DNA of 64,000 bases, from assembly GCA_964384825.1 (NCBI GenBank), contig CAYLMM010000001.1, positions 106,092-170,091 of the forward strand, written 5' to 3'. Origin of the DNA: CAYLMM01 sp964384825. Lineage in GTDB: Bacteria > Krumholzibacteriota > Krumholzibacteriia > LZORAL124-64-63. The notes below the pieces were generated by a model. The model worked only from the letters and a program-made list of their open reading frames with translations, was not told the DNA's origin and did no database searches. Within the stretch, counting starts at the first letter, position 1. The number at the start of each line of letters is the position of its first letter. A program made the position numbers and the translations under genes. Below are positions 53,765-62,639 of the stretch, piece by piece.

Positions 53765-55497
53765 GCCTGCTCTTCCTGCGCGAATCGCGCGCCGCGGAGC
53801 CTGTTGAGCGCCGCCGCGAATTCGTAGCGACGCGGCCGGGCCAGATCGGGTTCGGGGCGTCCCCGCACGGCATCGAGCCCCGAGGCGTCCAGCATCCGCT
53901 CGGCCCTGTCCAGCAGGGTCGCCAGCGATGCCGGGCACCGCTCGGCCTCGGCCTTCAGCCAGGCCAGCAGCCAGCCGATCGCCCGCGTCTGGCTGGGGTC
54001 CACCAGCTGCGCGACCGACCCGAGATCGATCTCGCGGTCGCCCAGCACGAGACGGTCGCGGGCGCGGACGGCCACCTTCACCTCGCGCCGGCCCTTGCGG
54101 GTGTTGATCCCCGCGGCGATGGGCCTTCGGCGGCGCGGACGAAGAAGCGGCTCCAGCCCCGAGCGGTCGCGGGCGCAGCCGGTGGCCGCGGCGATGCGCA
54201 GCGCGTCGGCCGTCCCGTCGCGCGGCAGCCACCGCTCCATCACCAGCACCGTATCGGCCACCTCAAAATAATCTCCAGCGCCCCCCATGACCAGGATGGT
54301 GGAGACCCCGTGCGCATCGTAGAGCTCGCGCACCCGGTCCAGAAACGGGATGATCGGCTCGCGATCGCGGCGGACCAGGGCCTGCATCCGGGCGTCGCGG
54401 ATCATGAAGTTGGTCGCGCAGGTGTCCTCGTCCATCAGCAGGCAGTCCGCGCCGGCCTCGACGGCCTCGCAGATGGCCGCCGCCTGGCTGGTCGAACCGC
54501 TGGCGTCGGGGCTGCTGAAATCGGTCGTCGCGATGCCGCCCGGCAGGTCGCGGATGAAGCCCGAGATGTCGACCCCGGCCACCGAGCGCCCGTCCTCGGC
54601 CCTGATCTTCACCGCGCCCGGGACGGTCACCACGCGATGCCGCCCGTCGCCGGGCACGTGATCGTAGACGCCGCGTTCGAGGGCCGAGAGCAGGGTCGAC
54701 TTGCCGTGGAAACCGCCGCCGCAGATCAGGGTCACCCCGCGGGGGATCCCCATCCCCGCCATCTGACCCGCGTTGGGCGCCTCCAGTTCGACCCGCAATT
54801 CCGGCGGCGCGACGAAGACCTCGGCCAGTTCCGCGGGCAGAGGTCCATCGTCGATGCCGCTGAGGCGGGGCAGGATCGAGCCGTCGGCCACGAACGCCAC
54901 CAGACCCCGCTTCGCCAGCTGGGCGCGCAGGGCATGCTGATCCTCGACGCAGGCCACCATCGCGTGCATCTGATCCTGCGGCAGCTTGGCGCAGCACAGC
55001 GAATCGGCCGCCACCACCGGCAGTTCCTCGCAGAGCACGCGCACCGCGTCGCCGCCGGCCACCCGGCGGCCGAAGGACGGCAGCGACACGGTGAACCGCA
55101 CCTCCGCCCCGCCGTCCGGCGCGATCGCCAGGGCCGAACGCTCGATCACCTCCTGGCCGCCGCAATCGATCCGCACCATCCCGCCCAGCACGCCGCCGCG
55201 GCGTCCCGCGCAACGGCGTTTGATCGCGCCGGCGAAGGCCCGGATCAGGAAATCGGCCAGGGCCAACCTGCGGACAGGATCGCGGCGCAGGGCCTCGGGC
55301 AGTTCGATCCGGCTGGCCGCCACCTGCAGGCGGATCCGGCTGGGCGCGGCGTAGGGATCGGGCTGGACGTGATCGATCCGGAGCGTCCCGCAGGGCAGTT
55401 GCCACGAGCCGCGGCAATCGGCGTACGCCTTGTAGCCGCGGCCGTCGATGCGCAGCAGCAGGGTGCGGAGATCTTCGCAGGTGCGGGTGGGAGGCAT
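53761..55497 (-). CDS. ABC-class ATPase (predicted, soluble)
   Basis: The 578-residue product matches the predicted ABC-class ATPase family (ABC_ATPase, MRB1590-like). It has a long N-terminal domain, Walker A CGGGFHGKSTLL (259-270), a signature-like ASGSTSQAAAICEAVEAGAD (332-351), Walker B DCLLMDEDTCATNFMIRD, and a C-terminal domain with NTRKGRREVKV. No membrane segment is present, so it is not a transporter; relatives bind nucleic acid in trypanosomes, but the bacterial role is unknown. GAGGAG precedes the ATG. It follows acyP by 37 bases. Confidence 0.85.
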   Translation of the reverse strand: MPPTRTCEDLRTLLLRIDGRGYKAYADCRGSWQLPCGTLRIDHVQPDPYAAPSRIRLQVAASRIELPEALRRDPVRRLALADFLIRAFAGAIKRRCAGRRGGVLGGMVRIDCGGQEVIERSALAIAPDGGAEVRFTVSLPSFGRRVAGGDAVRVLCEELPVVAADSLCCAKLPQDQMHAMVACVEDQHALRAQLAKRGLVAFVADGSILPRLSGIDDGPLPAELAEVFVAPPELRVELEAPNAGQMAGMGIPRGVTLICGGGFHGKSTLLSALERGVYDHVPGDGRHRVVTVPGAVKIRAEDGRSVAGVDISGFIRDLPGGIATTDFSSPDASGSTSQAAAICEAVEAGADCLLMDEDTCATNFMIRDARMQALVRRDREPIIPFLDRVRELYDAHGVSTILVMGGAGDYFEVADTVLVMERWLPRDGTADALRIAAATGCARDRSGLEPLLRPRRRRPIAAGINTRKGRREVKVAVRARDRLVLGDREIDLGSVAQLVDPSQTRAIGWLLAWLKAEAERCPASLATLLDRAERMLDASGLDAVRGRPEPDLARPRRYEFAAALNRLRGARFAQEEQA

Positions 55498-55534
55498 GAC
55501 GCTCCTCGCGGGGGCGAAGAGAAAGGCCGACCGG

Positions 55535-55825
55535 TCAGCGGATCAGCCGGAAATCCGGGAAATCCTCAATGCGGCCGCCCCATTCGACGTCCACCGCGTC
55601 GACGCGGGACGCCGGCGGGCCCTCGGCCGCCTTGTTGATCAACCGCACCAAGGCGTCGCGACGGCCCTCGGCCACGATGCGGACCGTGCCGTCGATCCTG
55701 TTCTCGACGGTGCCGACCACCCCCAGCCAGCGCGTCTCCTGGAGGATGAACCAGCGGAATCCGACTCCTTGGACGCGGCCGCCCACGTTGATCAGAACCC
55801 GTTCCTGCCGTCGACGGGAGTCCAT
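55535..55825 (-). CDS. acyP: Acylphosphatase
   Basis: The 96-residue product hydrolyses acyl phosphates such as acetyl phosphate or 1,3-bisphosphoglycerate. The signature GRVQGVGFRWF contains catalytic R24, and N42 in VVGTVENRIDG matches the second catalytic residue. Length is normal. It is the first gene of the operon. No ribosome site precedes the ATG; instead a -10 box ends seven bases upstream, so its mRNA is probably leaderless. Acetyl phosphate from pta-ackA in this window would be a natural substrate. Confidence 0.93.
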   Translation of the reverse strand: MDSRRRQERVLINVGGRVQGVGFRWFILQETRWLGVVGTVENRIDGTVRIVAEGRRDALVRLINKAAEGPPASRVDAVDVEWGGRIEDFPDFRLIR

Positions 55826-55831
55826 GCACCC

Positions 55832-55860
55832 ACATTACCACCGCCGCAAGGCCCGAGCAA
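55832..55860 (-). promoter_or_regulatory. Promoter of the acyP operon, touching the start codon
   Basis: The minus strand has TTGCTC, a 17-base spacer and TAATGT. The expected transcription start falls at or within a base or two of the ATG at 55825, leaving no room for a leader. Confidence 0.6.
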
Positions 55861-55939
55861 CGCCGCCGGGCCGGTTTTCGGTTCCGAACATGGGAAGACA
55901 TCAAGGGAAAACATCGCGTGAAACGGCCCGGATGGAAGG

Positions 55940-56815
55940 TCAGCGGTCCCAGGACCAGGGACGGCTGGGGGAATCGGCCGGGATGCGGGTGAAGGGCCGG
56001 CAGACGCGCACCAGCGCCTTCTCGCGATCGTCGCCGTGGGGCTTGACCTTGTCCGAAGCGAAATCGAAGGCGCCGTAAAGCCTCCGCCCGCGCCGGCCGC
56101 GCCCCAGCCCCAGCCCCACCCAGCCGTCGTCGCAGCGGGCGACGGCGAATCCCGTGGTCCAGGTGTCGTCCAGCCCCTTGCCCAGCAGCTCGTCCAGCCA
56201 GGCGTCGACATCCAGCACGATGTGGCCGCTTTCGAGCCGCAGCACCACCGTGTCGGCCATGAAGTAGCGCGCGCGGTCGTCCCCTTCGCCGGCCACCAGG
56301 TCCAGATCCCCGAGCCGCCACTCGGAAACCTCGATCACTTCGGAAACCACCAGGCTGCCGGGATGGTAGCCGAGGATCGAATAGGGCATCGGGAAGTCGT
56401 GCTCGCCGTCGAGGGTCAGGATCCAGATCCGCTCCGAGATCAGGCCGCGCAGGCGAAGCGCGCGGTCCGCCGGGGCGGCGCGGCGCTCGAGCGACACCAG
56501 GCGGTCCAGCGGCAGCAGCGATTCGCGCCCGAGGCTTTGCAAGTGCCGATCGATGTCGCCGGCCAGCCAGATCCCCAGCGAATCGGCGGCCATCATGTTC
56601 AGCACGAAGTCGAAGAGGGGTTCGCGGATCTCGGCGGAATCCGGCGGGGCGAAGCGGGGCAGTCGTTCGGACCCGGCCTGAACTGCAGCCTGCGCCGCCG
56701 CCTGCGCCTCCCCCTGCGCCTCGACGACGGCCGGCAACGCGATCGCGGCGAAGACCGCCGCGGCGATCACCGGGACGGAACGGAATACGGCCGAGCGGAC
56801 AGGGCGCAGCATCAT
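55940..56815 (-). CDS. Exported protein of unknown function
   Basis: The 291-residue product has a signal peptide (SVPVIAAAVFAAIALPAVVE then AQG), an Ala/Gln-rich linker (EAQAAAQAAVQAG) and a mixed domain with EPLFDFVLNMMAADSLGIWL, ERIWILTLDGEHDFPMPYSI and EVIEVSEWRLGDLDLV. It ends in a basic region. I do not recognise the family. GGAGA lies four bases before the first of two tandem ATGs (56815). It is separated from acyP by 114 bases and has its own candidate promoter. Confidence 0.72.
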   Translation of the reverse strand: MMLRPVRSAVFRSVPVIAAAVFAAIALPAVVEAQGEAQAAAQAAVQAGSERLPRFAPPDSAEIREPLFDFVLNMMAADSLGIWLAGDIDRHLQSLGRESLLPLDRLVSLERRAAPADRALRLRGLISERIWILTLDGEHDFPMPYSILGYHPGSLVVSEVIEVSEWRLGDLDLVAGEGDDRARYFMADTVVLRLESGHIVLDVDAWLDELLGKGLDDTWTTGFAVARCDDGWVGLGLGRGRRGRRLYGAFDFASDKVKPHGDDREKALVRVCRPFTRIPADSPSRPWSWDR

Positions 56816-56875
56816 CGATTCTCCGGGTGCGTGGTCACCGGTCCGCGGGCGCGGGCCGCCGGCGGGATCGGGCCC

Positions 56876-56905
56876 ATTATGGCAGCCTCCCCCCCGGCGG
56901 CGCAA
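56876..56905 (-). promoter_or_regulatory. Candidate promoter of the exported-protein gene
   Basis: The minus strand has TTGCGC, an 18-base spacer and CATAAT, about 60 bases before the start at 56815. Confidence 0.45.
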
Positions 56906-56943
56906 GCGGCGGGCGCGGGGAAAATCGATTCCGGGCCGCCGGT

Positions 56944-56972
56944 TTGACGAATCCCGGAGTGATCATTACCGT
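56944..56972 (+). promoter_or_regulatory. Candidate promoter of the SIMPL gene
   Basis: TTGACG and TACCGT are separated by 17 bases, 56 bases before the start at 57029. The -35 is good, the -10 weak. Confidence 0.45.
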
Positions 56973-57028
56973 GAGCTTCGAGGCCCCCCGCACGGACGCC
57001 TCGGATACAACCCCAAAAGGAGCGGATC

Positions 57029-57775
57029 ATGGCGCAGGATCGCAACGGACACGGCTCGGCCATCTCATCCCTGGGTTTCTTTCTGGCGGTCGGCATGATC
57101 GTCGGCGCGCTGCTGCTCGGCCGCTCGTTCGAAAAGGCCCGCTCCGGCGCCCAGACGATCACCGTCAAGGGCTACGCCGAACGGCAGATCACCTCGGACG
57201 CCGCCTCCTGGAGCGGATCGGTCGCCGCGGAGGGCTCGCAGCTGACCGCCGCCTACGCCGAGGTCGAACGCAGCCTCGAGGTCGTGCTGACCTGGCTGGA
57301 GGGCAACGGCGTCCCGCGCGCGAACGTCCAGGTGGCCCCGGTCCAGACCGACCCCCAGTACCGCTTCACCGACAAGGGCATGCGCACCGGCGAAATTTTG
57401 GGCTACAACCTGATGCAGCGGATCAGCCTGGAGTCGGACGACGTGGCGCTGGTGCAGAAGCTGGCCCGCGAATCGGGCGCCCTGATCAAGAAGGGCGTCG
57501 ATTTCCGCAGCTGGGAGCCCAGCTTCTTCTTCTCGAAGATCGACGACCTGAAGATCGAGATGCTCGGCGCCGCCACCCGCAACGCCCGCGAACGGGCCGA
57601 GCAGCTGGCCGTGAATTCCGGCAGCGAGGTCGGCTCGCTGCGCTCGGCCAGCCAGGGCGTGTTCCAGATCACGCCGGTGAACTCGACGATGGTCTCGGAT
57701 TACGGGACCTATGATACTCGGACGGTGGAGAAGGTTGTTAAGGCGGTGGTGACAGTGAAGTACGCGATCGACTAG
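57029..57775 (+). CDS. SIMPL-domain (DUF541) membrane-anchored protein
   Basis: The 248-residue product has a membrane anchor near the N-terminus (LGFFLAVGMIVGALLLG) and a SIMPL/DUF541 domain: TITVKGYAERQITSDAASWS at the start, NVQVAPVQTDPQYRF, NLMQRISLESDDVALVQKLA, and NARERAEQLAVNSGSEVGSL near the end. These proteins lie in the periplasm and are linked to oxidative stress tolerance in some bacteria; the biochemical role is not settled. AGGAG precedes the ATG. It is the last gene before the accessory region. Confidence 0.88.
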   Translation: MAQDRNGHGSAISSLGFFLAVGMIVGALLLGRSFEKARSGAQTITVKGYAERQITSDAASWSGSVAAEGSQLTAAYAEVERSLEVVLTWLEGNGVPRANVQVAPVQTDPQYRFTDKGMRTGEILGYNLMQRISLESDDVALVQKLARESGALIKKGVDFRSWEPSFFFSKIDDLKIEMLGAATRNARERAEQLAVNSGSEVGSLRSASQGVFQITPVNSTMVSDYGTYDTRTVEKVVKAVVTVKYAID

Positions 57776-57809
57776 GGCCGCGCGGTCTGGCGAACGACGC
57801 ACGAAATAC

Positions 57810-57839
57810 GCGGGAAACCGAACTGAATCGGTTTCCCGC
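57810..57839. terminator. Strong hairpin at the edge of the accessory region
   Basis: GCGGGAAACCGA and TCGGTTTCCCGC form a perfect 12-base stem with a six-base loop, 35 bases after the SIMPL stop. No T run follows directly, so termination may be incomplete or Rho-assisted. It also marks where base composition changes. Confidence 0.5.
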
Positions 57840-57902
57840 TACAGTATTTGTTGCATTCGGCTATCTTTTTTGAACTGAGCCCGATACGAGATAGGTCGAT
57901 CA

Positions 57903-57931
57903 TTGACCGCCATCGCACACTATCATAAAAT
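57903..57931 (+). promoter_or_regulatory. Sigma-70 promoter of the Type IIG gene
   Basis: TTGACC, a 17-base spacer and TAAAAT form a good housekeeping promoter 49 bases before the start at 57980. Confidence 0.65.
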
Positions 57932-57979
57932 CCCACCAATTCTTGTAATGCAGTCCCTTTAGCGACATACGGCATTCAT

Positions 57980-60900
57980 ATGGAACACAACCTTTTATTC
58001 TCCGACGATTATCTTCACTCGCGCTGGGAACCCGATTTCAGGCAATATCTCGAATCAGGCGAGGATGATCGTCTCCTCGATCGCCTCCGCAAATGGAATG
58101 AGCGGGATAAAACCCGTACGGAGGCACAGCTTGAGGCCCAATTCGACCACATCTTCTTCAGGGAAATCTGGAATTACTGGGGAACCGGAGAACAAGGCGA
58201 GGATTCAGGATACTGCCTGAACCCCCAGTTCGCAGTACCCGGCGCTGGACAAACCGGTGGAACCGGAGCCGCCGACCTGGCCCTCGGCTGGTGGGACAAG
58301 GATGGAGTCCCAGCCATCCCCCAGGTTCTTTGCGAGTTCAAGGACATCCGGTCCGGACTCGACACCCCCCAAAAACGCAAGGACAACGATCGTTCTCCCG
58401 TCAAGCAGTGTTTCGACTACCTGAAATACGCTTTCGACGCGACCGACAGCCACTCCACGCTGACTCCGAATTGGGGAATCGTTACCGACATGAACGAATT
58501 CCGCCTCTATCTGAGGCGTGTCGGCGATTCCCATTACCAGCGATTCTTCATCAAGTCGCCCGCAGGATGCGACATTTCGCTGATCGATGACGGAGAGGAA
58601 CCCGCATTTCAGCGCTTCCTGTTCTGGAAAATTTTTCAATGCGAGATGATGCTGGCCAATTTCGGCAAAAGCGGACTTGAGAAGATTATCGAAGATCAGT
58701 GGGTTCATGAGAAGGAACTCGAAAAAGGATTCTACAAGGAATATCAGAGCTATCGCGAGTCCGTATATCAGGCCATAATCGCCGCAAACCCGAATTTCGA
58801 TGGAACACGCGGCACCCTGGTGAAGCTGACGCAGCGCTTCCTTGATCGCTGCATCTTCATCCTTTTCTGCGAGGATATGGGGAAAGCCCTCGACTTCCCG
58901 AACGACCTCCTTCGGGACATGCTGGCCCGCGAGAGCACTAGCCCCAATTACTCACCTGATTTCTCGAACATCTGGGACATGGTAAAACAGTTGTTCCGCG
59001 CCATGCGCGACGGTGGACCGTTCCCCCCCGACCATAAGATCAATCGATTCAACGGCGGACTATTTGAGGAACTGCCCGAACTGGAAGCCATTTGTATTCC
59101 CAATCATGTCTTCTGCGCCAAAGGCCAAGGCGAGTCTGCGGAGACATTGGCAACCGACAAGAATACCCTCCTCTACTTGTCGGCGAACTACAACTTCGGA
59201 ACCCACGGCGCCGACCACCAGCGCACTATCACGCTCTATGCCCTCGGCCGTATCTTCGAGCAATCGATCACCGATCTCGAATACATGGAAGCCGAAGCGG
59301 ACGGCAAGGAAACACTGGCGACCGTCAACAAGCGGAAACGCGACGGCGTCTATTACACCCCCGAATGGGTGACCGGCTACATCGTCAAGGAGACCGTTGG
59401 TGCCCGATTGGCCGACATACGCGCCGAGATCGGTATAGAGTTGGGTGAAATGCTTCCTGAGAAAGATATCAATGACTATCGTCGTTTTTTGACCTCGAAA
59501 CGTCGAAAACGTATACCAGACAACAAAGCCACCCATCTGATCCATGCATTAGACAAGTATGAGAAGGAGCTCAATAATGTGAAAGTGTTAGACCCCGCAT
59601 GCGGCTCCGGAGCATTTCTTATCCAGGCTCTCCAATTTCTTCTGATGGAACGGCGCACAATTGCGGATGAAAGAGCACGCATCGAAGGAACTGAAAGCTT
59701 ATTCGACAACGATGCCAATATTCGCTCCATACTGTCGAATAATCTCTACGGAGTTGACATAAACCCCGAGTCCGTCGAAATAACCCAGCTTGCGCTTTGG
59801 CTCAACACGGCCCTCCCCGGAAAACCGTTGAGCAACCTTGACTCACACATCCGCTGCGGCAACAGCCTGGTCGGCCCTGACTTCAATGATTTCTACAATC
59901 GCAAACATCCGGATACCCTTTTTAATGATCTCGGTGCACAAGTTCAGGAAAGCGTAAATGTGTTCGACTGGATCGAAGCTTTTCCCGAAGCCCTAGGTTT
60001 GGACATCCCGGTATCCGAGCGAGGATTTGATTGCGTGATCGGAAATCCACCGTATGTAAAACTTCAAAATTTCCGGAAAATGAAAAAGGACGAGAGCGAT
60101 TATTATATCGAAGCCAAGGCATCTGACGGGGAATCCAGATACGAAAGCACCCAGACCGGTAATTTCGATCTATATCTGCCTTTCATCGAAATGGGTATCT
60201 CACTTCTCAGCCCCAAGGGACGCATGGGATATATCGCGCCGAGCCTGTGGCTCAAAAACGAGTACGGTATCGGGTTGCGACAGAAGATCATGCGCCTACA
60301 CAGCCTCGATCGTTTGATTGACTTCAAAAGCTATCAGGTATTTAAGGAAGCAATTACATACACTGCATTACAGTTTTTTTCAGGCAGCCCTAACGATACT
60401 GTGCGCTTTTATCTTGCTCCGGATGGTGATATCTCCCATGTTGATTGGCAGAAAAGTGTAGAAATTGCATCCTATTCAACATTCGATAAATGCTCTTCAT
60501 GGAATATGGTTCCGCATGATTCGATGCAACTAATTAATAGACTAAGCAATACATTTCCAAAACTTTGCGACGCAAAAGTAACTTGTGCAATATACCAAGG
60601 GATAAAGACCGGGTGTGACGAGGCGTTTGTTGTCAATATTCAAGATTGTGGACAAAATTTTGGCAACGGATCGATTGTGGTTCCACTTGCTTCAGGTGCA
60701 CTTGTCAAACGGTATTGTGCAATTGCACCCAAGGAGTGCTTACTATTCCCTTACGATGTTTCATGTTCTGGACCTAATCTAATATCTGACGTGACCATGG
60801 AATCGTCTTTTCCGGCAGTTTTTAAACATCTAAAAGAGCATAAAAAAGTTCTTACATCACGGGAGCATGGCAGATTCGACGATGAATGTTGGTATTGCTT

Positions 60901-61828
60901 CAGTCGCCCTCAGAATTTAGAGCGTATGCGCAAACCTAAGCTCCTGATCGCTGGAACTGCACCTGGGTTACGTGTGTCATGTGATGAATCCGGATCGTTA
61001 ACATTCTTAGGTGGGCGTGTTTATGGAATTGAACCCGCAAATCCAGATAATCTTTTATATCTATATGGCTTGCTGAATTCGCCACTCTTGAACCATATAT
61101 TCAAGGAACTGGCACGTCCAAAGGTTGGCGGCTTCTACGATATCGAGACACAATTCCTAGCTCCGCTCCCGATCCCCAATGCTTCCAGTAAAATTCGGAA
61201 AGAAATTGGTTCCATGGCTCGTCATCTGGAAGTACTACATACAGAACATCGCGACAAGATTGTATTCGTTCAACGCCGCCTGAATGCAGAACAATGCTCG
61301 GACAATATTCAGACTGAAGATTGTCTATGGGCCGATGTGAAATCCATGGCCGAATGGAAAACCGAAGCTCCGAACATGCTCTCCGCTCGTGAAAAGACTT
61401 CATGGGCCAAAGATAAACGTGAACATTATCTCACCTTGAGGCTTGATAAGATTGAGGCAGTACTCAAACCAGGCATTTCTTTATCTGTTGAAGATAATGC
61501 GGGAGAAGTGTGTCTTATTGGTGCTGGTTTTACTCTTGCCTCAATCGTCACCGACGAGAATGAGGCGCCGTTCATCGCCGCGCAGTGGCGGCATATCACC
61601 CGTTCAACGAACATTACCGAAAGATTCAAGGCCAAGAAACTTGTCAAGGCCTTGCTCTCACTTCGACGTTCCGACAACGCCGCCCTGCGGAAACAAGTGA
61701 TCAAACTTGACTCGGAAATCCTTGATCTGGACTCCAAGATCGCTGATGCGGAAGCTGAAATGAATGCTCTGGTTTATCGGCTTTACAAGTTGACCGATGA
61801 TGAAATCAGACTTGTAGAGGCAGGGTGA
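57980..61828 (+). CDS. Single-chain Type IIG-like restriction-modification protein (Eco57I type)
   Basis: The 1282-residue product combines nuclease and adenine methyltransferase. The N-terminal domain has a PD-(D/E)xK site: D99 (GAADLAL) and E119-F-K121 (LCEFKDI). The methylase has RDGVYYTPEWV (455-464), SAM motif VLDPACGSGAFL (536-547), YGVDINPESVEI and catalytic NPPY (689-692). The last 450 residues should recognise the DNA target and end in a coiled segment. It would cut foreign DNA and mark the host site. The promoter is good, but no clear ribosome site precedes the ATG. The 5' half is GC-rich like its neighbours; the 3' half (from about 60300) is clearly AT-richer. Confidence 0.88.
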   Translation: MEHNLLFSDDYLHSRWEPDFRQYLESGEDDRLLDRLRKWNERDKTRTEAQLEAQFDHIFFREIWNYWGTGEQGEDSGYCLNPQFAVPGAGQTGGTGAADLALGWWDKDGVPAIPQVLCEFKDIRSGLDTPQKRKDNDRSPVKQCFDYLKYAFDATDSHSTLTPNWGIVTDMNEFRLYLRRVGDSHYQRFFIKSPAGCDISLIDDGEEPAFQRFLFWKIFQCEMMLANFGKSGLEKIIEDQWVHEKELEKGFYKEYQSYRESVYQAIIAANPNFDGTRGTLVKLTQRFLDRCIFILFCEDMGKALDFPNDLLRDMLARESTSPNYSPDFSNIWDMVKQLFRAMRDGGPFPPDHKINRFNGGLFEELPELEAICIPNHVFCAKGQGESAETLATDKNTLLYLSANYNFGTHGADHQRTITLYALGRIFEQSITDLEYMEAEADGKETLATVNKRKRDGVYYTPEWVTGYIVKETVGARLADIRAEIGIELGEMLPEKDINDYRRFLTSKRRKRIPDNKATHLIHALDKYEKELNNVKVLDPACGSGAFLIQALQFLLMERRTIADERARIEGTESLFDNDANIRSILSNNLYGVDINPESVEITQLALWLNTALPGKPLSNLDSHIRCGNSLVGPDFNDFYNRKHPDTLFNDLGAQVQESVNVFDWIEAFPEALGLDIPVSERGFDCVIGNPPYVKLQNFRKMKKDESDYYIEAKASDGESRYESTQTGNFDLYLPFIEMGISLLSPKGRMGYIAPSLWLKNEYGIGLRQKIMRLHSLDRLIDFKSYQVFKEAITYTALQFFSGSPNDTVRFYLAPDGDISHVDWQKSVEIASYSTFDKCSSWNMVPHDSMQLINRLSNTFPKLCDAKVTCAIYQGIKTGCDEAFVVNIQDCGQNFGNGSIVVPLASGALVKRYCAIAPKECLLFPYDVSCSGPNLISDVTMESSFPAVFKHLKEHKKVLTSREHGRFDDECWYCFSRPQNLERMRKPKLLIAGTAPGLRVSCDESGSLTFLGGRVYGIEPANPDNLLYLYGLLNSPLLNHIFKELARPKVGGFYDIETQFLAPLPIPNASSKIRKEIGSMARHLEVLHTEHRDKIVFVQRRLNAEQCSDNIQTEDCLWADVKSMAEWKTEAPNMLSAREKTSWAKDKREHYLTLRLDKIEAVLKPGISLSVEDNAGEVCLIGAGFTLASIVTDENEAPFIAAQWRHITRSTNITERFKAKKLVKALLSLRRSDNAALRKQVIKLDSEILDLDSKIADAEAEMNALVYRLYKLTDDEIRLVEAG

Positions 61829-61897
61829 TGTCGATTATCGAATTCTCATAATCTTATCACGTCAAGATGCAGTTCTGTGAGCTAGCTGTTTGACTGC

Positions 61898-62611
61898 TCA
61901 GTCAGTAAGCTGGTCACAATATGACCTCAATTCCCCCAAATGGCGAGCACTGGGATATCGAAACATTCGCTCTATCGGTGCTTCCAACCTCTTTTTCTGC
62001 AGCCCCGTCATTTCGATGAACGCGCCACCAATCTCTAAAGGTGCGCTCCATAATGCGACACCGTCCCCGTTTGCATCGTACCAGATCCCTTGCAATTGCA
62101 CTCTATCTGACAGCGCGACAACCTGTAGTGCAACACGACCTGAAGAATCCAGCACTTCAAGCGCCGTTTCGGAATAATTCCGATCATACGATGATCCCGT
62201 GTTAATCTGCCACTCGTTGTCATGAATTTCCGCCACAACCGCACCGCTCTGGTCTCGAATGGTCGTGGACACCTTCAGCTCACCACCTACACGGCTAATC
62301 ATCAGTTCGCAATCTTTGAGAATGCGTAAAAATGGTAGACTTGGATCTCCGGCTAATACGAATACTGTTCCCGAATTACCAATCTCGATCTTTGGAAAAT
62401 CGCTATCTTCGGCAGTGGCTTCCTTAGAACGCAGCAGCCCTGTTTGCGCTGACAGAGCATATTCGTTCTCTTGATTGCGGTACTCAAAGAACGCAGCAAT
62501 CACTATTAGAATAATCGCAAACATCCGCACATATCTTGGGGGAGTGGACCAGATCCAACCTAATCCTCCGACCAATACCCCTATCAAAATCAGCATTAGA
62601 GACATGTTCAT
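61898..62611 (-). CDS. Unknown protein with two N-terminal membrane helices
   Basis: The 237-residue product has two membrane helices (SLMLILIGVLVGGLGWIW and MFAIILIVIAAFF), a linker, and a beta-rich domain with EIGNSGTVFVLAGDPSLPFL, IHDNEWQINTG, SYDRNYSETALEVLDSSGRV and RVQLQGIWYDANGD. The domain should face one side of the inner membrane. I have no family name for it. GGAG lies four bases before the ATG at 62611; a TTG one codon earlier is possible. It starts 28 bases after the Fic stop in the same direction and is convergent with the Type IIG gene. Base composition is lower in GC than the core genes. Confidence 0.68.
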   Translation of the reverse strand: MNMSLMLILIGVLVGGLGWIWSTPPRYVRMFAIILIVIAAFFEYRNQENEYALSAQTGLLRSKEATAEDSDFPKIEIGNSGTVFVLAGDPSLPFLRILKDCELMISRVGGELKVSTTIRDQSGAVVAEIHDNEWQINTGSSYDRNYSETALEVLDSSGRVALQVVALSDRVQLQGIWYDANGDGVALWSAPLEIGGAFIEMTGLQKKRLEAPIERMFRYPSARHLGELRSYCDQLTD

Positions 62612-62639
62612 CAATCTCCGCCTAACACTGACATGAAAT

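Noticed and set aside
57772..57975. A 67-codon minus-strand frame before the Type IIG gene
   Set aside because: It covers the promoter and the hairpin and has no ribosome site; the hydrophilic product matches nothing I know.
61829..61897. Terminator between the Type IIG gene and the convergent unknown gene
   Set aside because: No stem with a T run was found in these 69 bases; any termination there must work differently.
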